The notes below the pieces were generated by a model that saw only the letters and a list, made by a program, of their open reading frames with translations, did not search any database and was not told the origin of the DNA. Positions 17,001-26,061 of a stretch of DNA of 64,000 bases are shown piece by piece. This stretch comes from CAYSRM01 sp964475205 (GTDB lineage: Bacteria; Verrucomicrobiota; Kiritimatiellia; UBA8416; CAYSRM01), in contig CAYYVQ010000011.1 of the NCBI GenBank assembly GCA_964475205.1, positions 1 to 64,000 of the forward strand, read 5' to 3'. Position 1 is the first letter of the stretch. Every line of letters starts with the position of its first letter. Both the position numbers and the translations under genes were made by a program.

Positions 17001-18052
17001 ATGAAACAATGGACAGACAAGTGCCAATTTCTTCGAAAAGAACCGTTTCTGTGGTTATTCCTTGTTTGAATGCAGAGAAGTATGTTGTTGCGGCGATTGA
17101 TTCGGCATTGCGTCAATCGCTTCGGCCGCGAGAGGTTCTTGTTGTAGATGACGGTTCCTCGGATGGGACTTTGGCATTGTTACAGGATCGTTTTGGAAGT
17201 GAGTCTTGCGTAAAGCTGATGCAGCATGAGGGTGGGCGTAATGAGGGGGTTTATCGCTCCAGGTGCCTTGGCGTTATGAGTGCAGAGGCGGAATATATCG
17301 CATTTCTTGATGCTGATGATGTTTTTGAGCAAGATAAGCTTTTGTGTCAAGTAGAATTGCTTGAAGGGGAACCTGATGCAGTTCTAACACATTCGAGGGC
17401 TACGATTGTTGACGAATGTGATGCCGCCTGTGATTCGGGGCAGCGTTTTACAAAAGGCGAGAACGTAATTAAGTATGTATATCCAGAGGTTGACCATTTT
17501 CTTTTCCGTAATGGCATTTGTAACTCGTCGGTTTTGGCAAAGAGGGACGTTCTGTTGCGGGTATTTGCGCGTGTGGAATTTCCGCAATTGTTCCAGTATG
17601 AGGATTGGTTGCTATGGGTACTGCTTGGCTTTGAAGGACCTTTTGTTTATAGCCCGGAGTTGCTTGTGCGATATCGTCTGCATGAGATGTCTGCAACAAG
17701 CAATGTTGAAAAGGATTTGTTGCGGCTCCATTATACCTATCTGGAACTTTTGTTTCAATTGCTAGCAAACTTGAGTGATGCGCAATATGCGAGCGTTAAA
17801 ACACTGCTGACTAAAAGAATGATTGATGAAATGCGGGCAATCGTGTCGGCATATTCCGGTAGAAATCAGGGCACCGATGAAAGGATATTTGGGCTTTTTA
17901 AAAGTACGGAGGCTATGCAGGTGGCTTTGGTCCATGTTGCCGCTGAACGTCGCCGCTTGCGCAATCTTATACATACGTATGAGCGGTCGGTGGTGATCAG
18001 GGCGGTGCGTGTTGTGAAGGGGCTGTTGAAAAAGTTTGGCGTGGTGGCTTGA
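16997..18052 (+). CDS. family 2 glycosyltransferase
   Basis: 351 residues. The GT-A core is clear: SVVIPCLNAEKYV at the start of the fold, LVVDDGSSDGT, then FLDADDVFEQDKL with the metal-binding DxD. Acceptor-side residues YEDWLLW and a C-terminal basic helix complete it. No membrane helices, so it acts on the inner face of the membrane, adding one sugar to the lipid-linked repeat unit. It overlaps the preceding gene by four bases, so they are translated together. Donor sugar unknown. Confidence 0.85.
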   Translation: MNETMDRQVPISSKRTVSVVIPCLNAEKYVVAAIDSALRQSLRPREVLVVDDGSSDGTLALLQDRFGSESCVKLMQHEGGRNEGVYRSRCLGVMSAEAEYIAFLDADDVFEQDKLLCQVELLEGEPDAVLTHSRATIVDECDAACDSGQRFTKGENVIKYVYPEVDHFLFRNGICNSSVLAKRDVLLRVFARVEFPQLFQYEDWLLWVLLGFEGPFVYSPELLVRYRLHEMSATSNVEKDLLRLHYTYLELLFQLLANLSDAQYASVKTLLTKRMIDEMRAIVSAYSGRNQGTDERIFGLFKSTEAMQVALVHVAAERRRLRNLIHTYERSVVIRAVRVVKGLLKKFGVVA

Positions 18053-18083
18053 TTGTGTATGGGCATGGGGCGCACATGCTGCC

Positions 18084-18113
18084 CTCTCCATGCCTTTGCG
18101 TTTGTGTGGAGAG
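18084..18113 (+). repeat. stem-loop between glycosyltransferase genes
   Basis: ctctcca (18084-18090) pairs with tggagag (18107-18113) around a 16-base loop, with outer pairing of cgcaca and tgtgcg. It lies 31 bases after the preceding stop and has no T-run, so an attenuator or processing site is as likely as a terminator. Confidence 0.35.
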
Positions 18114-18181
18114 TTGTGCGGGGAGGGGGCTAAAGTCCAAATTCTGAAATCAAAAGTCGAGCGTCGAATCAGGGTAAAAGG

Positions 18182-19309
18182 ATGAATATTTGTATAGCAA
18201 CACCAACTCTGCATGCGTATAGTGAGACGTTTATTACGGCTCAGATTGAACGGTTGCATGATGTTTCTTTGGTTGTGTACGGGGGGGCTTATCCGTCGTT
18301 ATATGATACGGGGGTGCCAATACTCCCCGTGCCGCGTGGGCTGTTTAAGCGTGCAGCGCTATTCGCGGAGCTTAGGGTCTTGCGTAAATCGTTGCGCCAA
18401 TTAGAGGAGCGCTCGCTGGTGCGGTTGCTGCAAAGTCGTCGTATTGACGTAGTGCTTGCGCAATATGGCTTTATTGGCGTCAACTTGATGGATGCTTGCC
18501 GTGAAGCGGGTATACCATTGGTTGTACATTTTCATGGCTTTGATGCCCATCGTGCCGACATGACTAAGATGCACTGGGAGAAATATCGTGAATTAGGGCA
18601 AAATGCGGCAGCTTTTATTGCGGTTTCGCTGCATATGCGTGATGCACTGATTGCGCAAGAATTCCCGGCAGAGAAGATTCATGTCCGTCCCTATGGGGTA
18701 GACTGTTCCAGAATAAGCGCGGCTGATTTTACGAGCAATCCGTTGCAATTTTCGTCGGTCGGTCGTTTTGTGGACAAAAAGGCCCCTTACCTTACGCTGC
18801 TTGCCTTTGCGCAGGTCTGCAAAAAGCTTCAGCAAGCAAAACTGGTTATGGCTGGTGATGGCCCACTGAAGGAGACTTGCATGAACATTGTTTCGGCCTT
18901 GGGAATCGCGGACTGCGTGGAATTCCTGGGGGCTTGTTCGCATGAGAAGGTTTTGGAGACGATGGCCGGAAGCCGGGCATTTGTACAGCATTCGCTTTGT
19001 CCATTGGTGGGCGATACCAAAGGCGACTGCGAAGGAACCCCTGTTGCTATTCTCGAAGCGAGTGCCTCGGGGCTTCCAGTGATTTCAACCCGTCATGCCG
19101 GGATACAGGAAGCTGTAATTGATGGTAAAACGGGTCTTCTTAGCGCTGAACGGGATGTCGGAACCATGGCAAAGCACATGCTGCAAGTCGGCTCTGATGC
19201 TGCTCTGGCGGCTGAAATCGGAAAAGCCGGGCGGCAGCACATGGAAGCCAATTATTCCATGGAATCGTATATATCCACAGTAGAGCGAATTTTGCAATCG
19301 TGTGGGTAA
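18182..19309 (+). CDS. family 4 glycosyltransferase
   Basis: 375 residues, GT-B fold. The N-terminal domain has LVVHFHGFDAHR; the C-terminal domain has SSVGRFVDKKAPYLTLLAF, VMAGDGPLKE, a CSHEKVLETMAGS stretch, then EGTPVAILEASASGLPVIST, the nucleotide-sugar binding EX7E element of GT4 enzymes. Soluble and cytoplasmic. It follows a 129-base gap containing a stem-loop and a short filler sequence rich in aaagtc/gtcgaa. It is one of several GT4 enzymes that would assemble the glycan backbone. Confidence 0.85.
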   Translation: MNICIATPTLHAYSETFITAQIERLHDVSLVVYGGAYPSLYDTGVPILPVPRGLFKRAALFAELRVLRKSLRQLEERSLVRLLQSRRIDVVLAQYGFIGVNLMDACREAGIPLVVHFHGFDAHRADMTKMHWEKYRELGQNAAAFIAVSLHMRDALIAQEFPAEKIHVRPYGVDCSRISAADFTSNPLQFSSVGRFVDKKAPYLTLLAFAQVCKKLQQAKLVMAGDGPLKETCMNIVSALGIADCVEFLGACSHEKVLETMAGSRAFVQHSLCPLVGDTKGDCEGTPVAILEASASGLPVISTRHAGIQEAVIDGKTGLLSAERDVGTMAKHMLQVGSDAALAAEIGKAGRQHMEANYSMESYISTVERILQSCG

Positions 19310-19389
19310 TTCTTATAAACGCAATGTTTCCATGATTAAAAATGTGGAAGCTGGTGTAGATGATGTTGAAACCGTGATAGGTAATTTAG

Positions 19390-19560
19390 GTTGATAGAAA
19401 GACGGCCCGTAAATATGTGTGCAGCGGGAAACTGCCCTCGCAGATAAAGACTGAACACACGTGGAAAACAAGAAAAGATCAATTTGAAGAGCACTGGATG
19501 GAAGCAGAAAACATACTTCAGGCGGCGCCGGAGATGGAGGACAAATCGTTGTTTGCATGA
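19390..19560 (+). pseudogene. fragment of IS21-family transposase (IstA-like)
   Basis: Frame 19390-19560 reads VDRKTARKYVCSGKLPS followed by IKTEHTWKTRKDQFEEHW and ends EMEDKSLFA at a TGA. This order (DRKTARKY, LPS, HTWRTR, FEE.W, LEAKTLF) is the N-terminal region of IS21-type IstA transposases just after the helix-turn-helix. Upstream bases contain stops in this frame, and nothing downstream continues it, so only about 56 codons remain. No terminal repeats or istB are seen. The flanking 19310-19389 holds no recognisable coding sequence. Confidence 0.65.
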
Positions 19561-19808
19561 CTCTGTGGGCGGCATTTAAATCTACACTTTTGATTCTGTC
19601 GTCTGATCAGGAATTTGTCTTCCAGAGTGCAGCCCGATATGCCAACCTAGGCGATGTTGAAAACGTTATCAGTGATTTGATGGACAACCCTGTAGAGTAT
19701 CAGAACCTAATTGAAAGCGCTTATGCATTTCTTGAGAAAAACCATGGCCATGCAGTTCACCGCGAACGATTACTTGCGCTTGGCGTTTCATCGGGATTGC
19801 AGGGATAG
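19557..19808 (+). pseudogene. C-terminal remnant of a GT4-like glycosyltransferase
   Basis: 83 codons. The first dozen are unremarkable, then the sequence reads DQEFVFQSAARYANLGDVENV, LMDNPVEYQNLIESAYAF and HAVHRERLLALG, the closing helices of a GT4 enzyme (where NP..R..L and the final crossover helix sit). The N-terminal nine-tenths of the enzyme is absent and its place is taken by the IS21 fragment, which suggests that an insertion and later deletion destroyed the gene. It ends four bases before the next start. Expression as a functional small protein is unlikely. Confidence 0.55.
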
Positions 19809-19812
19809 TTGA

Positions 19813-20889
19813 ATGCGTATTGCCTACCTGAATACCCAATATAAACCACACTTATCAACTGGTGTGAATGCTCATGTGAAACAATTTGTGGTAAATGCCA
19901 GGGAACTTGGACATGAGATTTGGATGGATGGAAAAGAGGCACATCCTTTAGCAAGTCTGCTTCCCTATGGGCGCTTGAGCTTGGTGCGGACTCTTCGTGG
20001 ACTTGATGCTTTTTATGTGCGTATCGAATGGTCGCTACCCCCTCAAGCACGATGGGCTATTCCTCCTTTTCGTCCACTTCTTGGAAACAAACCCATCTTT
20101 TGGGAATTTAATACAGTGCCTGAATACGGACGAATTCGGGGATATTCCCCGAAAGATGTTTTACATGCAGAGAGCCAACTCAAAAAGTATGGCCGAGGTT
20201 GTGATTTTGCTATATGTGTAACCGATGAAATATCCAATTATGTTCGTGACATTCTTAAAATTCAAAAAGCATCCACAATTCCTAATGGGTCAGATCCCGT
20301 TTTGTTTCATCCCGACGCTACTCCGGTTAGGAGAGTTGAATCACTGCCCGGAACCCTTCAAGCAGTTTGGATGGGAAGCGCCGATTTATCTTGGCACCAT
20401 TTTGATTTGTTGCGCGAGGCTGCAGAATATCTTTGGATACAAGGGCATTGCAAGAGGGTGCAGTTTCATCTTATAGGTCGAGCCATGCATGGCATGAGAG
20501 ACATGCCGCCCAATGTCCATTATCATGGGCCTGTTCCGTATGAAGAGTTGCCCGGGTGGTTATGCCGAATGGATGTTGGGTTGGTGTTGTATCATGACGG
20601 TCCCGCCAAAATGGGCTCTCCTTTAAAACTGTTTGATTATTTGGCCAGCGGCTTAGTTGTGGTGGCCAATGACCATCCGCAGGTGCGGTCCGTGCTTTCT
20701 GAAATTGATCAATCAGAATTAGTCTTGAAACAAAATGACCCCAAAGAATTAGCCGCAATCCTACTGAACTTGTCGGAACAGTCTGATTGGCGCAAGCAGC
20801 AAGGAAAGAAAGGTCGAGAACTGATTATAACTAAATACAATGGGAAAGATTTGGTTAAATCTATATTTGCGAAAATTGAATCGATATAA
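19813..20889 (+). CDS. family 4 glycosyltransferase
   Basis: 358 residues, GT-B. N-terminal MRIAYLNTQYKPH with STGVNAHVKQF, the glycine-rich acceptor loop; later VTDEISNYV, IPNGSDPVLFHPD and a C-terminal SPLKLFDYLASGLVVVANDHP, the donor-binding region with the acidic residue replaced by a KLFDY pattern seen in some GT4 branches. No membrane segment. It begins right after the remnant at 19557-19808, so transcription comes from the same operon. Donor and acceptor unknown. Confidence 0.8.
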   Translation: MRIAYLNTQYKPHLSTGVNAHVKQFVVNARELGHEIWMDGKEAHPLASLLPYGRLSLVRTLRGLDAFYVRIEWSLPPQARWAIPPFRPLLGNKPIFWEFNTVPEYGRIRGYSPKDVLHAESQLKKYGRGCDFAICVTDEISNYVRDILKIQKASTIPNGSDPVLFHPDATPVRRVESLPGTLQAVWMGSADLSWHHFDLLREAAEYLWIQGHCKRVQFHLIGRAMHGMRDMPPNVHYHGPVPYEELPGWLCRMDVGLVLYHDGPAKMGSPLKLFDYLASGLVVVANDHPQVRSVLSEIDQSELVLKQNDPKELAAILLNLSEQSDWRKQQGKKGRELIITKYNGKDLVKSIFAKIESI

Positions 20890-20953
20890 ATCCTCGATAT
20901 TGTTCGGTTAAGCTGAATCAATTGATTTGTAAACTGAGTAGGTAAGAGATGAA

Positions 20954-21739
20954 ATGAGCGTGTTCAGGATGGATGAGACAAAGCTGGCGGTGAACTATGT
21001 TATGAATTGCGGGGGGCGATGTCTGATGATTGATGTGGGCGCATGGGGCAGCCCTCTGGTTTATTTCTTGTCAAGAGGCTGGACAGTATTTGCGATGGAA
21101 CCGTCTGTGCACGGACGAAAAGGCCTTGAAAAGCTTGAGAGTAAGTATTCGGCCTTGCACGTTGACAAGCGGGCTGCGTCTGATGTCAATGAGCGAGGTC
21201 GGGCCTTTTATACCAGCCCGGTATCGTCTGGAATTTCCGGGCTACATCCGTTTCACCCTTCACATGCTCAGACTGCGAAAGTTGACACAGTGACCCTTTC
21301 TGACTTTTGTATGGAAAAGAACATTAACCGCGCCGGCATATTGAAAATTGATACAGAAGGACATGACATGTTTGTTTTGCGGGGATTTCCCTGGGATCGT
21401 TTCATGCCGGAAGTGGTTGTATGTGAATTTGAGGACGCGAAAACTCATATGTCTGGTTATACTTATATGGATTTAACCGGGTTTCTTCGTGATAAAGGTT
21501 ATGAGATGCTTATTTCGGAGTGGGAGCCGATACAGGAATATGGCAGCCGCCACACATGGCGAAGGCTGGCGCCATATCCTTGTGAAATACATCCGAAATC
21601 TTGGGGTAACATCATAGCATGCAGAGGCGGCATAGTTTGGGAACATATGCTCAAAGCTTGTTTGGACTACGGACGGGAGAGCGGGCAAAAAAAAGTTGTT
21701 AACTTCTTTATGAGACGATTTAGGAAGCTGTTTTGTTGA
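20954..21739 (+). CDS. FkbM family methyltransferase
   Basis: 261 residues. The SAM-binding start is CLMIDVGAWGSPLVYFLSR (about residues 23-41), with an acidic strand end FAMEPS. The family's hallmark TVTLSDFC and ILKIDTEGHDMFVLRG follow at about 116-145. FkbM enzymes O-methylate sugars or polyketides; in a glycan locus a sugar hydroxyl is the natural target. It is the last plus-strand gene before a single gene on the opposite strand. The 138-base gap after it separates two converging genes and shows only a weak stem near 21812. Confidence 0.85.
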   Translation: MSVFRMDETKLAVNYVMNCGGRCLMIDVGAWGSPLVYFLSRGWTVFAMEPSVHGRKGLEKLESKYSALHVDKRAASDVNERGRAFYTSPVSSGISGLHPFHPSHAQTAKVDTVTLSDFCMEKNINRAGILKIDTEGHDMFVLRGFPWDRFMPEVVVCEFEDAKTHMSGYTYMDLTGFLRDKGYEMLISEWEPIQEYGSRHTWRRLAPYPCEIHPKSWGNIIACRGGIVWEHMLKACLDYGRESGQKKVVNFFMRRFRKLFC

Positions 21740-21877
21740 ATATCAATTACTCATATAGTGTCTGGTCCAGCGCAACGGCCAGCCTCACGACCATCTTGCA
21801 AGTTGTAAGGCCCGCTTCTTAAAGGAGCTTTTGATATTCATGATTACTTCTTTTCAGACTTTCGGTTACCACTGTCT

Positions 21878-23239
21878 TCAATAATCTTCGCATCCAACCT
21901 GCATTTTATCAAAAAGTGTTTTCGCAGTATGGAACCTGAGAAATTCATCTATGTTCCTGTCTGTGCGCGTCAGGTACTTGTCCAGATTATGATAGATGGC
22001 TTCAACTGCTCTGATGAAGTCAGTCAGATCACCAGATACAAATGTCTCGCCTGACCCGAACTCTCGGAGCATATCGGCCATCCAGGTGTTGTCTGGAACC
22101 ACCACCACCTTACATTTTTTCAGCGCATCCACAAATAGTCCGGAAGTCTGACACGGATAATAATCGGCAGAATGAGGGATCAGGATGATATCGCAACCGG
22201 AGAGTCTCTTTGAATATTCTTCGTTTTGCAAGTTGCCCTCCAGGTGAGTGATTCGCTTCGTTCTTGTTCTGAAATCCTGCGCAAGTTTCTTTTGAGAAGA
22301 GGACGACAGGCCCGTATTATGACGCACTATGAACTGTGCTCTATCGAATGCAGGAGTTTGAACGATGTGGTCATAAAGCTGCATTATAAGGTGGTAACCT
22401 TGTTTGAAATTGCAAAGGCCAAAGAACCCTATGACGATTTTATCCTTAGATTCTATGCTGGTTCGGCAGGGCTTTGAATCTATGCCTTCCTGATCCAGAG
22501 GGATTGGGAACAGGGAGATATCCCTTCGGAAGAAAGGCGAATACTTGACTATGGTTCTGTGAGAATCAGCAACAATATGAACGCGTCTTTCGGGATCTTC
22601 ATGGCGGAGTGTTTGAGAGACGGTTTTAAGTTTGCGTTTATATCTGACCACGTTCTTTCCTTCGCAAAATTGACGATTCAGGTAAAAGAGCGAGACATAG
22701 GCCTGTATATTGCTGGAAAGCTGCTTCTGTTTGACAGCCTGGGCTATGCAAGGGAGAAAAGATGGAGCGGCAGTATACATATAAAGTGTTATTTTTTTAT
22801 AAATGTCAGACTGTATAGTGTCGAGCACAAGTTGAAATTCTTCGGCAAAAGAATATAGCACTCTACGGTTTTGATTCCAAATCATGTTGCGAGTCAAGGT
22901 TCGCAGATTTTGAGATGTAGTTTTCTTCTCTTGAAGAAATGTGCGGAGTAATAGTGCCCTGTTTCTTGCTTCAGCTATCGCGCTATGCGCAGTATTCCTA
23001 AGTATGCCTGTTATGGTATTGCTGTTATGCGGCTGCCTTAGAAAAGGTTTAAAGGAAAATACTCTTTCCAACCTGTATTTCTCAGCTGCTTCTTTACAGA
23101 CTTCCTTGTTAACACAATGACGGATGATCACATTTCTTCTTGAGGCCTCTTTATGAATGCTGTCTGCAATATTGTGATAATGTCCAAGGTCATTGAGAAA
23201 ACCAGGATCAAGATAGATTAGGAGTTCTTTTTTTTGCAT
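21878..23239 (-). CDS. GT-B glycosyltransferase-like protein on the opposite strand
   Basis: 453 residues from the ATG at 23239 (KKELLIYLDPGFLND); an upstream ATG at 23305 adds 22 poorly structured residues. The C-terminal half resembles GT4 donor domains: IVIGFFGLCNFKQGYH, a conserved strand with FIVRHNTG, CDIILIPHSADYYPCQTSG and LKKCKVVVVPDNTW. The middle is rich in basic residues (RRVHIVADSHRTIV). No membrane segment. It is the only minus-strand gene between 6.3 and 30 kb, so it was probably inserted or inverted separately. The exact transferase activity is not established. Confidence 0.6.
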   Translation of the reverse strand: MQKKELLIYLDPGFLNDLGHYHNIADSIHKEASRRNVIIRHCVNKEVCKEAAEKYRLERVFSFKPFLRQPHNSNTITGILRNTAHSAIAEARNRALLLRTFLQEKKTTSQNLRTLTRNMIWNQNRRVLYSFAEEFQLVLDTIQSDIYKKITLYMYTAAPSFLPCIAQAVKQKQLSSNIQAYVSLFYLNRQFCEGKNVVRYKRKLKTVSQTLRHEDPERRVHIVADSHRTIVKYSPFFRRDISLFPIPLDQEGIDSKPCRTSIESKDKIVIGFFGLCNFKQGYHLIMQLYDHIVQTPAFDRAQFIVRHNTGLSSSSQKKLAQDFRTRTKRITHLEGNLQNEEYSKRLSGCDIILIPHSADYYPCQTSGLFVDALKKCKVVVVPDNTWMADMLREFGSGETFVSGDLTDFIRAVEAIYHNLDKYLTRTDRNIDEFLRFHTAKTLFDKMQVGCEDY

Positions 23240-23653
23240 TTTAAATCCACACAGAGACTGGACGGGACCCTGAGTGCCTCCTGTTTTGTGGCGGAAAACG
23301 TACACATGTTTTCTTTCGGGCTTCCTGACGCAGGTGACAGTAAAAGCCGGAACGATTTTTGATTACAGGCTAATGATATATAGTTGCAAATCCAGATGGT
23401 GTCAAGATTCTGTAAGGTGTTTCAATCAGGTATTAAGCGCCTCCGGTAACACTGGTCCCGAAATTCTCGGTTATTTCCGGTCTGGAAGTGAAGAGAAAAA
23501 AAGAGCGTATGTGGGAGGGACGTTATACTGTTGAGATGGTGAGCTCAATTTGAGATGATACCGCTATGATTACTGCACAAAGAGCGGCTTTCCTGATTCT
23601 GTTGCCTGTGGGCTTATAGTCCGCAAAATTCAGGTTGCTCAGATGGGGACGGC
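23240..23653. other. 414-base divergent intergenic region
   Basis: Lies between the minus-strand glycosyltransferase start (23239) and the plus-strand gene at 23654. No convincing ORF or RNA gene was seen. A short perfect palindrome ctcaa-t-ttgag (23544-23554) stands about 100 bases before the plus-strand gene. Promoters for both directions are expected here but I could not place them with confidence. Confidence 0.4.
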
Positions 23654-24496
23654 ATGAAGTTATCCGGTAAGAATATTTTTTCGAAGGCATCGTTGAGTCA
23701 ACTTATCAGTAGGATTAGATTGCTGTTCAATTTCGGTCTCAATGATTGTGTGCTCGTCTATCAGATGGGGAAGGTCGGTTCCTCATCCATATATGAGGGA
23801 TTGTTAAGAGAGGGGTTGTCTAACGTTTACCACTGCCACAGAATTAACCCGACCAATATCGAGAAGGTTGACAAGGCGCATGAAGCTAAGGGCAACATCA
23901 TCAAGGAGGGTAGGCTCGGGCTTCGTCTTCACAGGCGGATCAGGCGAAACCAGATCTCTTTAAGAGTGATAACATGTGTTCGAATGCCTGTAGACAGGAA
24001 TATCTCAGCATTGTTTGAAAATTATGGGATGTTTTCAGGTGTCTCTGTTGGCGCTTTTCCGGAAGATATTGCCAGCGTGAGAAAACTCTTCCTCGATAAT
24101 TATGATCATGATGTACCTCTTGAATGGTTTGACGTAGAGTTGAAACCGGTAACTGGGATCGATGTTTATGAGTATGAATTTCCTCACGATGTCGGACACG
24201 CTGTAATTAGAAGTCACAATACATCCGTTCTTATCATAAAGTGCGAGTTGCCGGATTGTGAAAAAGAGCGCGTCATTAAGTCTTTCTTGAATCTTGACTC
24301 GTTTTCCATAAAAAGACGGAATGTGGGTATACAAAAAAGATATGGTGCATTGTATAAAAAAATTCTTTCGAAGTTGAGACTGCCGGATGATTATGTCGAG
24401 CGCATGTGCAACGCGAAGTATACAAAGCATTTTTATTCTGATATTGAAATAGGAGAGATGAGAAACAGGTGGAAAGGACTATCGGATGATCTATAA
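23654..24496 (+). CDS. NKWYS-type capsular polysaccharide / sulfotransferase-like protein
   Basis: 280 residues. A P-loop-like VYQMGKVGSSSIYEGLL at about residues 36-52 is the phosphosulfate-binding form of sulfotransferase-fold proteins, followed by VYHCHRINP. Downstream come ITCVRMPVDRNISALFEN (3'-phosphate site) and LEWFDVELKPVTGIDVY, the arrangement of the putative capsular polysaccharide synthesis family known as NKWYS. Proteins of this family are thought to modify surface glycans. It overlaps the cytidylyltransferase gene by 11 bases, so the two are co-translated. With the broken enzyme at 14631 this is the second sulfotransferase-like protein of the locus. Confidence 0.65.
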   Translation: MKLSGKNIFSKASLSQLISRIRLLFNFGLNDCVLVYQMGKVGSSSIYEGLLREGLSNVYHCHRINPTNIEKVDKAHEAKGNIIKEGRLGLRLHRRIRRNQISLRVITCVRMPVDRNISALFENYGMFSGVSVGAFPEDIASVRKLFLDNYDHDVPLEWFDVELKPVTGIDVYEYEFPHDVGHAVIRSHNTSVLIIKCELPDCEKERVIKSFLNLDSFSIKRRNVGIQKRYGALYKKILSKLRLPDDYVERMCNAKYTKHFYSDIEIGEMRNRWKGLSDDL

Positions 24497-25172
24497 TCGT
24501 AAAGTAACTGCATTGGTGCCGGTTAAAGAACACAGCGAGAGAGTTGAAGGTAAGAATTTCCGTAGTTTCGCAGGAGAACCGCTTTATCAGCATATACTCA
24601 GGACTCTGGATCGAACCTACGCGGTGGATGAAATACTTGTGGATACGGACAGTTCGAAGGTGATGCTGGAAGGTCCGAAAGTTTCCCGCAAGGTCCGGAT
24701 AGTTGAGCGCCCGGATGAACTGAAGGGCGACCGTGTAAGTACCAACAGGATTTTCAATTATGATATCGAGCAGACTGATTCTGACCTTTTTGTGCAGACA
24801 CATACAACCAACCCGCTTCTTCGTGCCGAAACGATAGCATCAGTGTTGTCGGAGTTCTTGAAAAACGAGGAAACTCATGATTCTCTCTTTGGCGCAAATG
24901 AGCACCGGAGCCGCTTTTACACAACGGACGGATCTGCTGTTAATCATGATCCCGAGCATCTGATCCCAACTCAGGAACTTGAGCCTGTTTATGAAGAGAA
25001 TTCCTGTATATATGTGTTTACCAGGAAGTCTTTTATGGCGACTGGCCGACGAATCGGGAGTAAACCTTACATATTTGTAACGCCACGAATTGAATCGGTT
25101 GATATAGATGATGAGTTCACATTCAAACTGGCCGAAATCATGGCGTTGTACGGGAAAAGTGATGTGAGTTGA
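24486..25172 (+). CDS. acylneuraminate/CMP-sugar cytidylyltransferase
   Basis: 228 residues, the usual length. Conserved N-terminal TALVPVKEHSERVEGKNF (the CTP-binding loop, normally LIPARxGSxRxxxKN, here with KEHSER), then LYQHILRTL, ILVDTDS and a later FVQTHTTNPLL, the Q-x-TxP-L region of CMP-NeuAc and CMP-Kdo synthetases. It activates a 2-keto-3-deoxy acid sugar as its CMP derivative. No NeuB or KdsA is in the window; the next gene encodes an HpcH/HpaI aldolase instead. Overlaps the gene before by 11 bases. Confidence 0.75.
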   Translation: MIYNRKVTALVPVKEHSERVEGKNFRSFAGEPLYQHILRTLDRTYAVDEILVDTDSSKVMLEGPKVSRKVRIVERPDELKGDRVSTNRIFNYDIEQTDSDLFVQTHTTNPLLRAETIASVLSEFLKNEETHDSLFGANEHRSRFYTTDGSAVNHDPEHLIPTQELEPVYEENSCIYVFTRKSFMATGRRIGSKPYIFVTPRIESVDIDDEFTFKLAEIMALYGKSDVS

Positions 25173-25258
25173 TGAGTGTTATCAGGTCATTGGAAAAGAA
25201 GGGCGGTTACAAGGTCTGTCATCATGTGGAGAAGGGGGGAAAAGGTGAGGTGTGATTC

Positions 25259-26035
25259 ATGAGAGAGAAGCTTAAGACTGGGAAGCCTGTCATCGGAAGT
25301 TGGATCAATACCGGAAGTCCGGTTGTTGCCGAGCTTATGGCACAGACGGGATTTGATTTCCTTGCTGTTGACATGGAGCATTCGGCCGTGGAACTGCCTG
25401 ATGTGCAAGTTCTGTTTCAGGCAATACGTTCTGGTAGTCACAAGTGTGTCCCCGCCGTGAGGCTGGCTTCGCCGGATTACTACCAGACAAAGCGGCTTGT
25501 CGATGCTGGAGCTCAATGTGTGATTTGTCCCCTGGTCAAAACCGCGGAGCAAGTCCGTGAGGTTCTGAGCGGGGTTAAATATCCTCCCGATGGCCGTAGG
25601 GGATTGGGATTCTGCCGTGACAATTCCTACGGGCTGGAGCTTCAAAACAGGTTGGCGTTTGCCAACGAGGAAAAAACGGTTTGTGTGCAGATAGAAGACA
25701 TTGAGGCGGTTCGTAACATTGACGGTATACTTGCCGTTCCGGGACTGGACGCTGTTTTTATCGGTCCTTATGACTTAAGCGCTTCCATGGGCATCGCAGG
25801 CGAACTGGAACATCCGGAGCTCATTGAGGCGAAGGAAAAGGTTTTGGATGCCTGCTCGCGACATAATGTGGCCGCCGGGATTCACGTCATTGAGCCTGAG
25901 CCGGATCAGGCCGTGAAGGCAATAGAGAAAGGATATCAGATGATCGCGTTTAGTCTGGATATTACTATTCTGTCAACAATTTGCAGCGCCGGTCTGGCGA
26001 CAATAAGAAAGAAGACGGGAGAAGCGGCGCGTTAA
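25259..26035 (+). CDS. HpcH/HpaI family class II aldolase
   Basis: 258 residues. Typical features: GSWINTGSPVVAELMAQTG near the start, FLAVDMEHSAVELPD with the acid-base histidine, PAVRLASPD, DAGAQCVICPLVKT, and a late IEDIEAVRNIDGI then FIGPYDLSASMG with the metal-ligand aspartate. These enzymes join pyruvate (or a related 2-keto acid) to an aldehyde reversibly. Its neighbours (cytidylyltransferase before, 2-hydroxyacid dehydrogenase after) suggest a biosynthetic role in making a keto-deoxy sugar acid or a hydroxyacid substituent, not aromatic degradation. It starts 86 bases after the cytidylyltransferase. Confidence 0.85.
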   Translation: MREKLKTGKPVIGSWINTGSPVVAELMAQTGFDFLAVDMEHSAVELPDVQVLFQAIRSGSHKCVPAVRLASPDYYQTKRLVDAGAQCVICPLVKTAEQVREVLSGVKYPPDGRRGLGFCRDNSYGLELQNRLAFANEEKTVCVQIEDIEAVRNIDGILAVPGLDAVFIGPYDLSASMGIAGELEHPELIEAKEKVLDACSRHNVAAGIHVIEPEPDQAVKAIEKGYQMIAFSLDITILSTICSAGLATIRKKTGEAAR

Positions 26036-26061
26036 AGCTCGCTGAGAAGAGGCGGTGAACG

